A DNA stretch of 64,000 nucleotides from JAGMXM01 sp964458325 (GCA_964458325.1 CAYWIM010000005.1:1-64000), one strand, 5' to 3'. Positions 35,077 through 44,426 are shown, numbered from the stretch's first letter. Program-made: numbers and translations. Notes: generated by a model not told the origin, from the letters alone.

Positions 35077-35879
35077 ATGCCCGCCCTTTGCTCGACGATC
35101 CCATTCGCCTCTTCGGCGATTACATGGCGGTCACCGGCGTGCCCACGCTCGAGCCCGAACCCGATCTCCCTTTCTCCAGCAAGAAGCTCGGCGTGGTCAA
35201 CGGCGCCTCCTGGACGAGCCTGTGGTCGACGTACTTTGCGCGGCGCGAGCTGCCCGGCGTGCAGGTGGTCAACGTGGGCAACGAGGGCGTCCAGCTCCAT
35301 TTCATGCGCGCCCACCGCGATGGGCGGCCGTGCCCGCCGCAGATCAACATCGATCTGTTCTGCCGCTATGCGCGCGACCTGTTCGACCTGGTCCGAGTCG
35401 ATGCGATCCTCATCTCGTGCTCGACGATGAACCGCGCGTTTGCCCGGGTGCAAGCGGATCTGGCTCCGCTGGGCGTGCCGGTCGTCCAGATTGACCAAGC
35501 CATGATGGAGGAGGCGGTCCGGAGCCGCGGCCGGATCCTTGTGATCGCCACCCATGGGCCGACCGTGAAGAGCACACAAAGCCTGCTCGAGGAAACGGCC
35601 GTGCGGCTGGGGCTGCCGGTCGAGTTCACCGGCGCCACAGTCGAGGACGCGTTCGAGCTGCTGGGCGCCGGCCGAATCGCCGATCACAATCGCGCGATCG
35701 CCGCCGCCATCCGCCAGGCGCAGGGGCGAGAGCGAGTCGACATCGTCGTCCTGGCGCAGATGTCCATGTCCGTCTTTGCCTTCAGCCATCCCGATCCGGA
35801 GAAGGATTTCGGGGTGAAGGTGCTCAACAGCGGCGAGACGGGCTTTCGCCGCGCCGGCGAGGTCCTTATTCGACCTTGA
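35073..35879 (+). CDS. Asp/Glu/hydantoin-racemase superfamily enzyme with a single catalytic Cys
   Basis: 268 residues from the ATG in the ATGA overlap, with GGAAAG upstream. The fold is that of the Asp/Glu racemase superfamily: the first catalytic Cys is Cys116 in LISCSTMNR, and RILVIATHGPTVKST matches the start of the second half. The second catalytic position, normally Cys in a G-C-T motif, reads LAQMSMS, so only one Cys is available. Classical two-base racemisation is therefore unlikely; isomerase, decarboxylase or lyase chemistry on a dicarboxylate-like substrate is possible. A paralogue with the same change lies at 48686-49354. Last gene of its operon; the 3' end overlaps the convergent MFS gene by 14 bases. 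Confidence 0.75.
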   Translation: MNARPLLDDPIRLFGDYMAVTGVPTLEPEPDLPFSSKKLGVVNGASWTSLWSTYFARRELPGVQVVNVGNEGVQLHFMRAHRDGRPCPPQINIDLFCRYARDLFDLVRVDAILISCSTMNRAFARVQADLAPLGVPVVQIDQAMMEEAVRSRGRILVIATHGPTVKSTQSLLEETAVRLGLPVEFTGATVEDAFELLGAGRIADHNRAIAAAIRQAQGRERVDIVVLAQMSMSVFAFSHPDPEKDFGVKVLNSGETGFRRAGEVLIRP

Positions 35880-37137
35880 GCCACTTCGGCTTCACGAACA
35901 CCAGGGCGATCACCCAGGCGAATGTTGCCAGTCCCGCCAGGAAGAAAAACACCGGGTTGAAATCAGCGGTTTCCTTGGTGAACAGCCCCACCCGCTGGAT
36001 GACAAATGCGGTGAAGCCTGTCTCGATGGCGCCGACCAGGGCCGCCACGGTCGCGACCTGCCTCGGGTCCACATCCTGCTTGAAGGCGTGTTGGTTCCCC
36101 AGGAACGCCCCAATGCCGCACACGTAGAGGCAGAGAAACACGACGCTCGCATTGGTCGACGAGAGGCGGGGCACGACGAGGACCGACAGCATCAGCGCAT
36201 AGGCGCAGGTGATGACCACCTTGCGGGACGCGAGGACTGGCAGACCGCGGCGGCTGAGCCAGAGCACGGCCGCGCCGCCTGCCCACAGGCCGACGTCCTG
36301 CATGAAGTAGATCGCCGACAGCTTGAAAGCCAGCGACTGGTCGTAGGGATGATCCAATTGCTGCGTGAAGAACGACGGAAACCACTGGGTGGCGAAATAG
36401 AGCGAGGGGATGATCCCCAATCCCATGAGCGCGACCCCCCAAAATCCGGGCTGACGGAGCACGTGAACGAGGCTGGCGCCCCAGCCGACGTGCCAGCCCT
36501 TTCCCCCCGCCGGGCCCGCCAGGCAATCCGTCTGCCAGCGGGGTGCGCGCTGCTCCGGCTGCCGAAAGATCATCAGCCACGGCACCAGCCAGAGAAATCC
36601 CAGCGCACCGGCCAGCAGGAACGAGTACTGCCAGTGATAGTGGGTGGAGAAGTAGATGGCGACTGGCGGGGCGGCCAGGGTGGCCAGAAAAGCGCCGCTG
36701 GCGAAAATGCCGGACGCCAGGCTGCGCTCCTCGGCAGGGAAGATGCGGCTGATGATCATCAGGCAGATCGGGAAGTTGGCCGCTTCCCATACGCCGAGGA
36801 GCACCCTCAGCCACAAGACGTGCTCGTAGCTCTTGGCCAGCCCGACCAGCATCGTGCTCGCAGACCACCCAGCCACCATGATCGGAAAGAAACGCCGGAC
36901 ATTGCGAAACCGATCCACCAGAAAGCCGAAGAACAGATGGCAGAACGCATACGAGTAGATGAACGCCGAAAGCAGGTTGCCCCGCTGCGCGTTATCCAAA
37001 CCGAACTGCTTGGCGATGGGGTCCATCGTCGTGCCCAGCATCTGGCGGTCGAAGTAGTTCAGGAACGTCGCCAGAAAGAGCGTCCCCAGAACGAACCACC
37101 GCCACTGCCGGTCATAAAACGAATGCGTGGTGTTCAT
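35866..37137 (-). CDS. MFS transporter, ACS (hexuronate-type) family
   Basis: 423 residues from MNTTHSFYDRQW, with GGAGTGAGG just upstream; an 80-residue in-frame extension overlapping the preceding gene is rejected. About twelve hydrophobic helices are present. The first contains LNYFDRQMLG, the NY-x-DR signature of the anion:cation symporter family (hexuronate, gluconate and related acids), and the loop after helix two reads GFLVDRFRNVRRFFP. It probably imports a sugar acid or short glycan product across the inner membrane. It begins four bases after the stop of the serine-hydrolase/glycosidase gene, so both are likely one unit, placing uptake next to extracellular degradation. Confidence 0.85.
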   Translation of the reverse strand: MNTTHSFYDRQWRWFVLGTLFLATFLNYFDRQMLGTTMDPIAKQFGLDNAQRGNLLSAFIYSYAFCHLFFGFLVDRFRNVRRFFPIMVAGWSASTMLVGLAKSYEHVLWLRVLLGVWEAANFPICLMIISRIFPAEERSLASGIFASGAFLATLAAPPVAIYFSTHYHWQYSFLLAGALGFLWLVPWLMIFRQPEQRAPRWQTDCLAGPAGGKGWHVGWGASLVHVLRQPGFWGVALMGLGIIPSLYFATQWFPSFFTQQLDHPYDQSLAFKLSAIYFMQDVGLWAGGAAVLWLSRRGLPVLASRKVVITCAYALMLSVLVVPRLSSTNASVVFLCLYVCGIGAFLGNQHAFKQDVDPRQVATVAALVGAIETGFTAFVIQRVGLFTKETADFNPVFFFLAGLATFAWVIALVFVKPKWLKVE

Positions 37138-37141
37138 CGCC

Positions 37142-39904
37142 TCACTCCGCGGATCGGCGCAAATGGAGGATCCAATCGTCCCCAGGGGGAGACTCTCCGA
37201 GCTGAGGCTCACGCCCCGCATCCATGAAGCCAACTCTTCCTGCCCTCTCTCCCGCGTCAAGCGGGGGCGAGGGTGGCCGAGGGCCGGGAGAGGAGGGTGG
37301 TTCACGGGAAGGGGGCTGTAGCACCTGGCCCGTGCGCGCCGTGCCGCCAGCCTCGAGCCAGGACGGCTGCCGCGCATTCATCCACGTTGCCTGATACGGC
37401 CCGCCTTCGAGCGTCACGGTCACCGGCGCAGTGCGCTCGAGGTAGATCAGATACTCGATGCCCGGCTTGGCGAGGCAGAAGGCATGGCTGCCGGATACCG
37501 CGTCTGGACACGGCTGCAGATGGGCGAAGGGCAGGGCGGCGCAGAGGTCCCAGGCCCGGCGGACCGCGTCATGCCGGTTCTGCCGGCAATCCTTCGGGTC
37601 CATCGTTCCGCTGAATCCGCTCGACGAATCGCCGTCGTTGTCGGCGAACACGAGAGAAGCGGCCGAGAAATGGATGACCATGGTGTTCTTCCGCAGGTCG
37701 TCGTCCGTGTAATCGCGCTGGATGGATCGGATGTGGTTGATGTTGCCTGACCAGAGCGTTTCCTGGGCGAGCAGCGGCTTTCGAGGATGATGGTTGCGGA
37801 GCAAGATCCGGCCGAGGGCGGCGCGGTCGACGGTTTTCGGTCCCTGCAGGGTTCCGTAGTTCAGCCACGGCTCATCGCGGAACAGGTCGTTGCCGGTGGG
37901 GTTATGGATGGAGAGCGGCTTGCCAAACACGTTCAGGCGCTGGATTTCGCTGCCCAGCCGGTTCGCCTGATCCCGGGTGAGATAGGCGTTGTTGGGGAGC
38001 AGCGGCTCAGGGCCGGCGACATTGAGCATCAAGTTCCAGTAAGCGCCCAGCCGTGCGTAGGTGTACCGAAGGTAAAGCGCCTGATCGGCTGGGTTGTCGG
38101 GATAGGATGAGGAACGCCCGAAGAAGCCGGCGAACGGATACACGAGCATGCGGCGCGAGGCCAGGTCATCGAGGACCATTTCCATGGAACGATATTCGGC
38201 TGCGCTCAAGGGCCAGAGTTTCGGCGTGTTCCAGCCCCGGCCGCGGCCGGCGCTGTTGCGGTTGAGGTAATGGCTGGCGACCGAGAGCAAATTGCAGCCC
38301 TGGCGTTGCGCCCAATCGAGAAACGCAGCGCGCCGCTGGCCGTCGGCCGGGCTGGCCGGATCGTCCCAGTTCCGAGCGAAGAACCGGTCCCCCACATGCA
38401 GCCCGCGCATGAGGACGGCATCGCCGCCACGGTAGCCGAACCAGACCGGGTTGGACTCGTGAGGGGCGATCATGCCGGGCAAATCGGATGGGACGCAGAG
38501 GAACGCGCCTCGAGCGCCCGGGGCGCCGTCCGAGAAGTTGGCCTCATATTTCCACTCCCCCGGCTGGTCCGGCATGAACCGCAATCGCCACGTTTGCCCG
38601 CCGTCATGGAATCCCCAAAACCGGACCGTGCGGCCATCGGGGCGCGTGAAGAGAGCATCGAGCGAAACGTCCCGATACGGATCGGCGTAGACTTTCGGGT
38701 TGCCGATTGCTGTCTCGAACCGGCCCCAGAGGGGCGCCTGGCTCATGGCGCGGATGGGGAGAAGCGCCCTCTCGAGGACCCGGGGCAGATTGTCGGATGT
38801 TCCGGCTGCGGAGATGCCAAAGCCGGCAAACACGACGCCGTATCGATGGTTCCAAAGAACGACCGATCCACCTGCGCCGCGGCCGCACGCCCACGCGGGG
38901 TTGGCGCCGGGGAAGTAATCGCCGTCGGTGTTGACCCACGTCATGTAGCCATAGGGACATTCCTGGAACCGGTGGGGATCCAGATCGATCTGTCCGTCAT
39001 TTGGCCCCTGGTAATTGACTTTCATCCCTCGAGTCTGCTTCGTTTCCAACTGCTCGACGAACTCGCGTGCGACCAGTTGCCGGCCGTTCCACGATCCGCG
39101 CGCCAGCGCCAGCAAGCCCAGGCGGCCCATGTGATCGAGGCTGAGGCGAAACCGCACCCCGTCCTCGAGCCCGCTCGTGCCATCCTTCACGAAGCCGATC
39201 GACCAGCCCTCCATTCCGATCGCATCGAACAGTAGCGTCTGCACGATCTCGGCGTAATTGTCGTGATAGTCTCGCTTGCCGAAGACCCGCGCCATTGCCT
39301 GGCTCAGGCGCACTGGATTCCAGTCCGAATACGTCCACATTTCACCGGGCGGAAACGCGGGGTATTCGCCGTGTGGATAGTCGAATCCGGACGATTGAGT
39401 GATGACGTGTCGCCAGGTCGCCTGGGCGTGGGTTCCCTTGAGTTCGGGCAGCCAGACGCCGAGCTTCTGGTCGAGCGACGGGATTTTGCCCTGGAAGAGG
39501 GCGGCGCCGACCGACATCGCATGCCATGTCTTGCGGAGCGAGGCAACATCGTCAGTCCGGTCGAAGTCGCCCTCGACATGCAGCAAGTGGCCGTTGCGCC
39601 AGAGGGCCCAACGCAAGGGGCGGGCGGAACGCCGATACGGGTTTTCACGGATGAACCGGCGGACCTGCTCGGCGACCGCGGGATCCACGCCCAACGCTTC
39701 CGGTGGTTTGCGGCTCTGCTTGTCGAGGCCGGCGCCGGGCGGAGGGAAGTAAATTGTCTCCACCGCGGCGGCGCTGGCATCCGCAGCCGCCTCCCGATTG
39801 CCGTCCGTGCCATGGATGGCGCAGATGGAGAGCATCGCGATGACGATGAGGGCAGTGAGTTTCGTGCTCATAATGAAAAGCCGCTTCGCATGCAGTACGC
39901 TCAT
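37142..39904 (-). CDS. secreted fusion: beta-lactamase-fold serine hydrolase + DUF5060/DUF4038-like glycosidase
   Basis: 920 residues from the ATG at 39904, which overlaps the SbcC stop (ATGA); an ATG at 39871 (MSTKLTALIVIAM) gives a shorter signal peptide and is possible. Residues about 70-390 are a class-C-type beta-lactamase/serine-hydrolase domain with S-L-R-K as the S-x-x-K motif and Y-S-D in MWTYSDWNP. Residues about 400-475 look like DUF5060 (TRPDGRTVRFWGFHDGGQTW, RFMPDQPGEWKYEA), and about 480-800 like a DUF4038-type barrel with candidate acidic residues in NVAGPEPLL and LLAQETLW. The C-terminal beta domain (TGQVLQPP ... DDWILHLRR) is interrupted by a REP-like insertion near residues 861-890. 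Joining an esterase-type domain to a glycosidase suggests removal of acyl groups together with glycan cleavage. Confidence 0.75.
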   Translation of the reverse strand: MSVLHAKRLFIMSTKLTALIVIAMLSICAIHGTDGNREAAADASAAAVETIYFPPPGAGLDKQSRKPPEALGVDPAVAEQVRRFIRENPYRRSARPLRWALWRNGHLLHVEGDFDRTDDVASLRKTWHAMSVGAALFQGKIPSLDQKLGVWLPELKGTHAQATWRHVITQSSGFDYPHGEYPAFPPGEMWTYSDWNPVRLSQAMARVFGKRDYHDNYAEIVQTLLFDAIGMEGWSIGFVKDGTSGLEDGVRFRLSLDHMGRLGLLALARGSWNGRQLVAREFVEQLETKQTRGMKVNYQGPNDGQIDLDPHRFQECPYGYMTWVNTDGDYFPGANPAWACGRGAGGSVVLWNHRYGVVFAGFGISAAGTSDNLPRVLERALLPIRAMSQAPLWGRFETAIGNPKVYADPYRDVSLDALFTRPDGRTVRFWGFHDGGQTWRLRFMPDQPGEWKYEANFSDGAPGARGAFLCVPSDLPGMIAPHESNPVWFGYRGGDAVLMRGLHVGDRFFARNWDDPASPADGQRRAAFLDWAQRQGCNLLSVASHYLNRNSAGRGRGWNTPKLWPLSAAEYRSMEMVLDDLASRRMLVYPFAGFFGRSSSYPDNPADQALYLRYTYARLGAYWNLMLNVAGPEPLLPNNAYLTRDQANRLGSEIQRLNVFGKPLSIHNPTGNDLFRDEPWLNYGTLQGPKTVDRAALGRILLRNHHPRKPLLAQETLWSGNINHIRSIQRDYTDDDLRKNTMVIHFSAASLVFADNDGDSSSGFSGTMDPKDCRQNRHDAVRRAWDLCAALPFAHLQPCPDAVSGSHAFCLAKPGIEYLIYLERTAPVTVTLEGGPYQATWMNARQPSWLEAGGTARTGQVLQPPSREPPSSPGPRPPSPPLDAGERAGRVGFMDAGREPQLGESPPGDDWILHLRRSAE
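37225..37320. repeat. REP-like palindromic element inserted in frame in a coding region
   Basis: The stretch carries CTCTCCCG (37247-37254) and CGGGAGAG (37285-37292) as inverted arms, plus CCCGC-GTCAA-GCGGG inside. It encodes low-complexity Pro/Arg-rich residues (PGPRPPSPPLDAGERAGR), the kind of peptide given by translating the dispersed intergenic repeats of PVC genomes. The related protein at 30330 has about 27-30 fewer residues between the same two motifs, indicating an in-frame gain. Exact borders are approximate. Confidence 0.65.
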
Positions 39905-42606
39905 TCAGCCGCGTGCCCCGCCAGCTCAAAGAACGAAGCCTTTTCGAGGGCCCGATATCTCTCAGGATGACAGGTGAGGATGACGACCTGAAGCCGGTCG
40001 GCGGCTTCCTCGAGGAGCGTCAGCACGCGCGCCAGGCGGCCGGTGTCGGTGGCATTGAGGACGTCATCGAGGACGACCAGCTGGCGTTCGTTCTGGGCGA
40101 GGACCTGGCCAAGCGCCAGTCGAGTGATGAGGAAGAGCTGTTCCTGCTCGCCGCCCGAGATGTTGTCCAGTTCAACCGCTTCAGGCAGGGCTTTGGGCTG
40201 AATGCCGGCTGGAACGAACTGGCCGGTCAGGCGAACGGCGCCGAGACGCGGTCCGGCAACGCGCTCGAGCATTCGGCTGGCCGTGCGCTCGACCGGGGCG
40301 GCCACAGCGGCGACGGCGGCGGCCTTGCAGGATGCCACAGTGTCATGCAGGAGGCGGAGGGCGTCCATGCGAAGCTTTTCACGGCGGATTCGATCAGTGA
40401 GATCGGTCAGTTTCTCCTCGCAGGCCGACAGCTTCGAGTAGGCGCCCTCAGCGGCCAGGGTCTGCAGCCGCCCTTCGGCCTGTTTCTCGTCATCCCGGGC
40501 GGCGGCTTCTGTTTTCTCCTGTATCTGCAACTGACGTTCCAGCTTTTCGAGGGACTTCTGCGGGTCCTCGCCGATTTCATCGAGCTTGCGTTTGCACTCC
40601 TCGGCTCGAGTGCGGGCTGCCTCCCAAGCCATCGACGCCTCCTGCCGGGCGGTTTGGCGGGCATTGTCGGACAAGCCATCCTTCGTCAAATCGGATAGGC
40701 GTCGGTTAGCCGATTCGAGGTTGAGGCGCGCACCCTTGAGTGCGGTCTCGGTCTCGGTATGGCGTTTCTCGATCGCCTGCGCGCCAGCTTGGGCCTTGTC
40801 GAAAGCATCCTCAGCCTGCACCACGGCGATCTCGATTCCCTTGCGCTGATCATCGAGTGCGGATTGCAGAACACTCAGGGCCGGCGGCTGAGCCTTCCAG
40901 GCTGGGAATCGTCCGGTTCGCTCCTGGGTGCGGGCATCGAGCTCGGCCAGCTGCGCTTGCAGGTCCTCCATGGTATCATCATCCAGGTGTTCCTCGATTT
41001 GGCCCTTGAGAGCCTCGATCTTCTGGTCAAGGTCCTTTGCCTGGTCGCGAAGGAGCTGGAGGCGGTCCGGGTCCTGGGCGCCGTAGGGCTGGGTGAGCTT
41101 CGCCAGCTTCTTGTCGGCCTCAGCCACTTCTTCTCGCAGAGCGTCCACGTCCATCTTGGGGCCAGCCGCGTGAATGCTGCCGAATCCCTCGATGTCGATG
41201 CTCACCTCGGGAGAGCCGGTGAACGTTGCGGCCTCCCCTGCGGAAATAGCCCTGGTTTCCTCCGGAGATTTCCTGCTCGCAGTGGTGGCCTGCGCTGGAC
41301 GAACCGTCAGATGAATGAGCGATGCCTGAAGGGTGGTTTCCGCCTTTTCCCTGGCCGCGAGATGTTTTCGGACATCACGGATCGTTTTATCGTCGGGCGC
41401 CACCAATACCGTGCGCGATTGTTTCTCTGTCGTGAAAGCCGTTTGGAGCTTCTGTAACCTCTCCAGCCTGGCGGCAAGGGTGTCCCGGGCCTTCGTATCG
41501 GCCAGGAACGCGCGGGCATCCTCGACTTCGGCGGTGAGCTGGCTCAGAGAGGCGCGTCTCGATCGAGCTTCATCGCGTTTGCGGCGGCGTTCATCCGCGA
41601 GCGCGCTCGCGGTTTTCAGCTCGGCAGCCAGCTCGCCGAGCAGCGCTTCGTCCCGCTCGATCTGAGCCTTGAAGCCGGTAAACTCCTGCCGCGCGTTGGC
41701 GATCAGCTCGATGGTCCGGCCAACGGACTCGTGCCTTTCTTTGGCGGTTTGTTCTGTTTGGCGCTTCTGGTGCAGATCGCTTTGCAGGCGCTGAAAAGAT
41801 TCTGCCAGCCGGCGCGTCTGGTCCAGCGGTTCTCTGAGGGCGTCCGCTTCGCGTCGCGCCTGGGTGCGCCTTTGGCGGGCGTCCTCGACGTGGCGGGCAG
41901 CCTCCTCGAAACTCTGCTGTTGCGCCAGAAGCCGCTGCCTCTCCTGGGTCATCTCAGCGAGCTGCGATTCCATGGCCAGAATGGGGGCCGCGTCCTTGCC
42001 TGTGCGCGGCTTGCCACTCCTGGTGAAGAAGAGAAGGTATTGCTCCTCGAGCATCTCTTCGACCCGAGTGCCGGCCTCGCCGGTCAACTGGACCCCAAGG
42101 GCGGCGCGGAGGTTTTCCGAGACGCTCGATGACAGAGAGCTGAGGCTCAAAGCGCCTTGAGGCGCCCAGAGGACCTGAGCCAAACCCCAGTGTTCCTGTT
42201 TCGAAAGACCGTGCCCCGGCGCGTCCGTCGCGGCCAGGATCTCGCGCAGCTTGGAATCGGCATTCCTTCCATCCGCCAACGGCACAATTTTGCCGTCCTC
42301 GAACCGAGACAGCCGCGCGCTGGGGCTGTCCAGGAATGTCTTTTCAATCCGGTAGCGGACGCCAGCCTGGGAGAACTCGACCATCACCTGGGGCGCCAGC
42401 GAACGGCCCCACGGGCGGACGGCTTCGATCGCCTTGCCGGTCACGAGGTGTGCGTCGAACAGGGCCCGTCGCATTGCCTCGAACAAGGACGATTTGCCCG
42501 TGCCATTCGGAGCATGGATGACATTCAGACCCTCAACGAAAGGGCCAACCTCAGTTGGATCGAGGAGGCTCCGCCAGTGCGTGACACGCAGGCTGTGCAG
42601 GATCAT
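39901..42606 (-). CDS. SbcC/Rad50-like (YhaN-type) ATPase without a zinc hook
   Basis: 901 residues from ATG 42606, which overlaps the nuclease gene's stop (ATGA); a longer in-frame extension inside that gene is rejected. The N-terminal Walker A is HAPNGTGKSS (about residues 31-40), the ABC signature NISGGEQEQLF is near 812, and Walker B RQLVVLDDVLNATD near 842. Between them are two long charged coiled coils separated near residues 425-500 by a short beta-rich segment (GSPEVSIDIEGFGSIHAAGP). No C-x-x-C zinc hook is present, unlike classical SbcC/Rad50, so it is closer to the YhaN-type branch. With its SbcD-like partner it should process DNA ends or hairpins in the cytoplasm. No defence genes are adjacent. 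Confidence 0.85.
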   Translation of the reverse strand: MILHSLRVTHWRSLLDPTEVGPFVEGLNVIHAPNGTGKSSLFEAMRRALFDAHLVTGKAIEAVRPWGRSLAPQVMVEFSQAGVRYRIEKTFLDSPSARLSRFEDGKIVPLADGRNADSKLREILAATDAPGHGLSKQEHWGLAQVLWAPQGALSLSSLSSSVSENLRAALGVQLTGEAGTRVEEMLEEQYLLFFTRSGKPRTGKDAAPILAMESQLAEMTQERQRLLAQQQSFEEAARHVEDARQRRTQARREADALREPLDQTRRLAESFQRLQSDLHQKRQTEQTAKERHESVGRTIELIANARQEFTGFKAQIERDEALLGELAAELKTASALADERRRKRDEARSRRASLSQLTAEVEDARAFLADTKARDTLAARLERLQKLQTAFTTEKQSRTVLVAPDDKTIRDVRKHLAAREKAETTLQASLIHLTVRPAQATTASRKSPEETRAISAGEAATFTGSPEVSIDIEGFGSIHAAGPKMDVDALREEVAEADKKLAKLTQPYGAQDPDRLQLLRDQAKDLDQKIEALKGQIEEHLDDDTMEDLQAQLAELDARTQERTGRFPAWKAQPPALSVLQSALDDQRKGIEIAVVQAEDAFDKAQAGAQAIEKRHTETETALKGARLNLESANRRLSDLTKDGLSDNARQTARQEASMAWEAARTRAEECKRKLDEIGEDPQKSLEKLERQLQIQEKTEAAARDDEKQAEGRLQTLAAEGAYSKLSACEEKLTDLTDRIRREKLRMDALRLLHDTVASCKAAAVAAVAAPVERTASRMLERVAGPRLGAVRLTGQFVPAGIQPKALPEAVELDNISGGEQEQLFLITRLALGQVLAQNERQLVVLDDVLNATDTGRLARVLTLLEEAADRLQVVILTCHPERYRALEKASFFELAGHAAE

Positions 42607-43715
42607 GCGCGGCTCCTTTCGCAGAGGTCGAAGAGCTGCAGGAGGGCCTGGGATGCCACCGCCTGCTGGTCTGTGCCGGATGACTGGGACGCCAGGGCGC
42701 GCAGCTTCCGCGCGGCATCCCGGAAGGTCCCGGCGGGCAGGGATTCGATCCAGCCCTCGCCGTCCGGCGCCGGAGTCAATCCCGTGGCTTCGAGAACACC
42801 GAAGAGAAAGCGGGCGGCCAGAATTTCCTCGAGCTGCCTCAGCGCGCCACGATCCTCGGGGAAAAGCATCCCATCCAGGTGCATGCGGACCAACGCCGAT
42901 TCCGGCTGAGCGACCGCGGTCAACTGCTGAACAAGCGATTCTAACGAGGCCGGCTGCGCCACCGAATGCTCGATGGTCCGCCAGTCCAAGCCCCCGGTCC
43001 GTATCGAGGTCAGGATGGGCGGCGCGCCCCGGCGGGAAATCTCGACCAGGACGGCGTTGCCGCTGTCGCGTTCGCCGAACTGGGTGGTTTCGTGGGTGCC
43101 GGAATACGCCATGCGGCATTCTCCATTTGGATCGTCGTAGCGGGCGAACGAATGCCAATGCCCCAAGGCGAGGTAGTCCAGACCCCGGCGAGCGGCGGTA
43201 TCGCGAGGGATCGGGTAATCAGGCTCGCCGCTTGGAATCCCCTCGACATTCCCGTGCGCCAGCCCGATGGCGGGCTTTGTCGTGTCGTGCGCGTTGATCC
43301 ACGCCGTCGGGTCCTTGCTCGAGTATTTCTCCCGCAAGGGACAAGGAAACAACACGCACGTCTCGATCTCGAGCGGCTCGCTCTTCGTGAAGACGGTGAT
43401 GTTGCCCGCCTCCGCCCACACGGGATGTTCCCACACCGAGCCTGGGCTCAAGGGATCGTGGTTCCCTGGAATGATGTAAACCGGTCCCGGAAATCGGCGT
43501 AAAACTTCACCAACTTTCCGCACCAATAGCCGGTCCACCGCGTTGTCCTCGAAGACATCGCCGGCCAGCAGCAGCATTTCGGCGTTGTGGTCGCGCGCCG
43601 CCTGAACCACCCGCTGCGCCGCAGCCAGCCGCTCTTCCCGCACGCGCTCCGCCATCTTGCCAATCGACTCGGCGCGCATCCCGATCTGCCAGTCTGCGGT
43701 GTGGATGAACTTCAT
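42603..43715 (-). CDS. SbcD/Mre11/YhaO-like metallophosphoesterase (DNA nuclease subunit)
   Basis: 370 residues from MKFIHTADWQIG; an upstream in-frame start at 43766 is rejected because the conserved family N-terminus begins at this Met. Metal-binding motifs are in order: HTADWQIG, LLLAGDVFED, IIPGNHDPLSPG, and GHWHSF near residue 200, as in calcineurin-like exonucleases. The C-terminal 120 residues are a capping/ATPase-binding region. It is translationally coupled to the SbcC-like gene through ATGA, so the two proteins are expected to form one nuclease complex that trims double-strand ends and cruciforms. Confidence 0.9.
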   Translation of the reverse strand: MKFIHTADWQIGMRAESIGKMAERVREERLAAAQRVVQAARDHNAEMLLLAGDVFEDNAVDRLLVRKVGEVLRRFPGPVYIIPGNHDPLSPGSVWEHPVWAEAGNITVFTKSEPLEIETCVLFPCPLREKYSSKDPTAWINAHDTTKPAIGLAHGNVEGIPSGEPDYPIPRDTAARRGLDYLALGHWHSFARYDDPNGECRMAYSGTHETTQFGERDSGNAVLVEISRRGAPPILTSIRTGGLDWRTIEHSVAQPASLESLVQQLTAVAQPESALVRMHLDGMLFPEDRGALRQLEEILAARFLFGVLEATGLTPAPDGEGWIESLPAGTFRDAARKLRALASQSSGTDQQAVASQALLQLFDLCERSRA

Positions 43716-44426
43716 GGCGGCGTATTCCTGCACCACCCGGGACACGATCCGATTCGGGCAGGGCATTTATCATGCAAATCTAACGAGCCCAGTTCGGGAT
43801 GGCCATATAAAATCCGAGCCGCTTGCGCGCACGGCGACACGGCGCAGAGGGGTCGGCTTTTTCTGGAGGAGCATGGCTGACGGTGGCGGTGGGGGTGAAA
43901 CGATCGGGGTCGGCCATGGGATGTCTGATCCCTCTGGGCCAGCTTCGGTTCAGCTCGGCCAGAAGGGGCGGCACCAGAAGAGAGCCCGCCCAATTCGGTT
44001 GACAATGTCCTTTTCGTCCTCCGGCGCCCTCCCCGTCGGTGACACTCCCTTTCTGCCTTGCTGAGCCGATCCGCCCAGCTTTTGTGCCGCCGGCCAGCCT
44101 CCCCAAGCCAAAGGCGGTATTTCGGAACCGCCGGCCCGAAAGCAAGTTGACGACTGTGCTGATGCGAGGCTAGTGTCGCCGGCATGGGTGCTCGCACATT
44201 TGGTGTTGGCGTGACACGGGCTTGTTTGCTTGTGTGGTCGCACATTCCAAAGGTGGAAGCCTAAACCCTCCCACTCCATCTCAACCAATCACTGAAAGCT
44301 CTGCGAGCTCGACCGAACCCGGATTACAGCAAACCTTGCCTCGCTCTGGGTTCTCGTTTGTGCTCAGGCCGCCAGCATCTCCAAAGCCGCAGATAGTCTC
44401 CAAAAGAGGCAGCATACAGCCCATCC
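43716..44426. other. 711-bp intergenic region, no gene recognised
   Basis: It separates the divergent SbcD gene and the glycine-rich surface-protein gene. Several short open frames exist on both strands, but none has a plausible start, composition or motif. No tRNA-like clover leaf, repeat array or strong terminator was seen. A weak promoter-like pair, TTGACG at 44147-44152 and TAGTGT at 44171-44176, lies about 250 bases before the plus-strand gene. Confidence 0.5.

Noticed and set aside
39901..43715. A phage-defence island around the SbcC/SbcD-like pair.
   Set aside because: No other nuclease, helicase, methylase or effector gene is adjacent; neighbours are glycan and surface genes.
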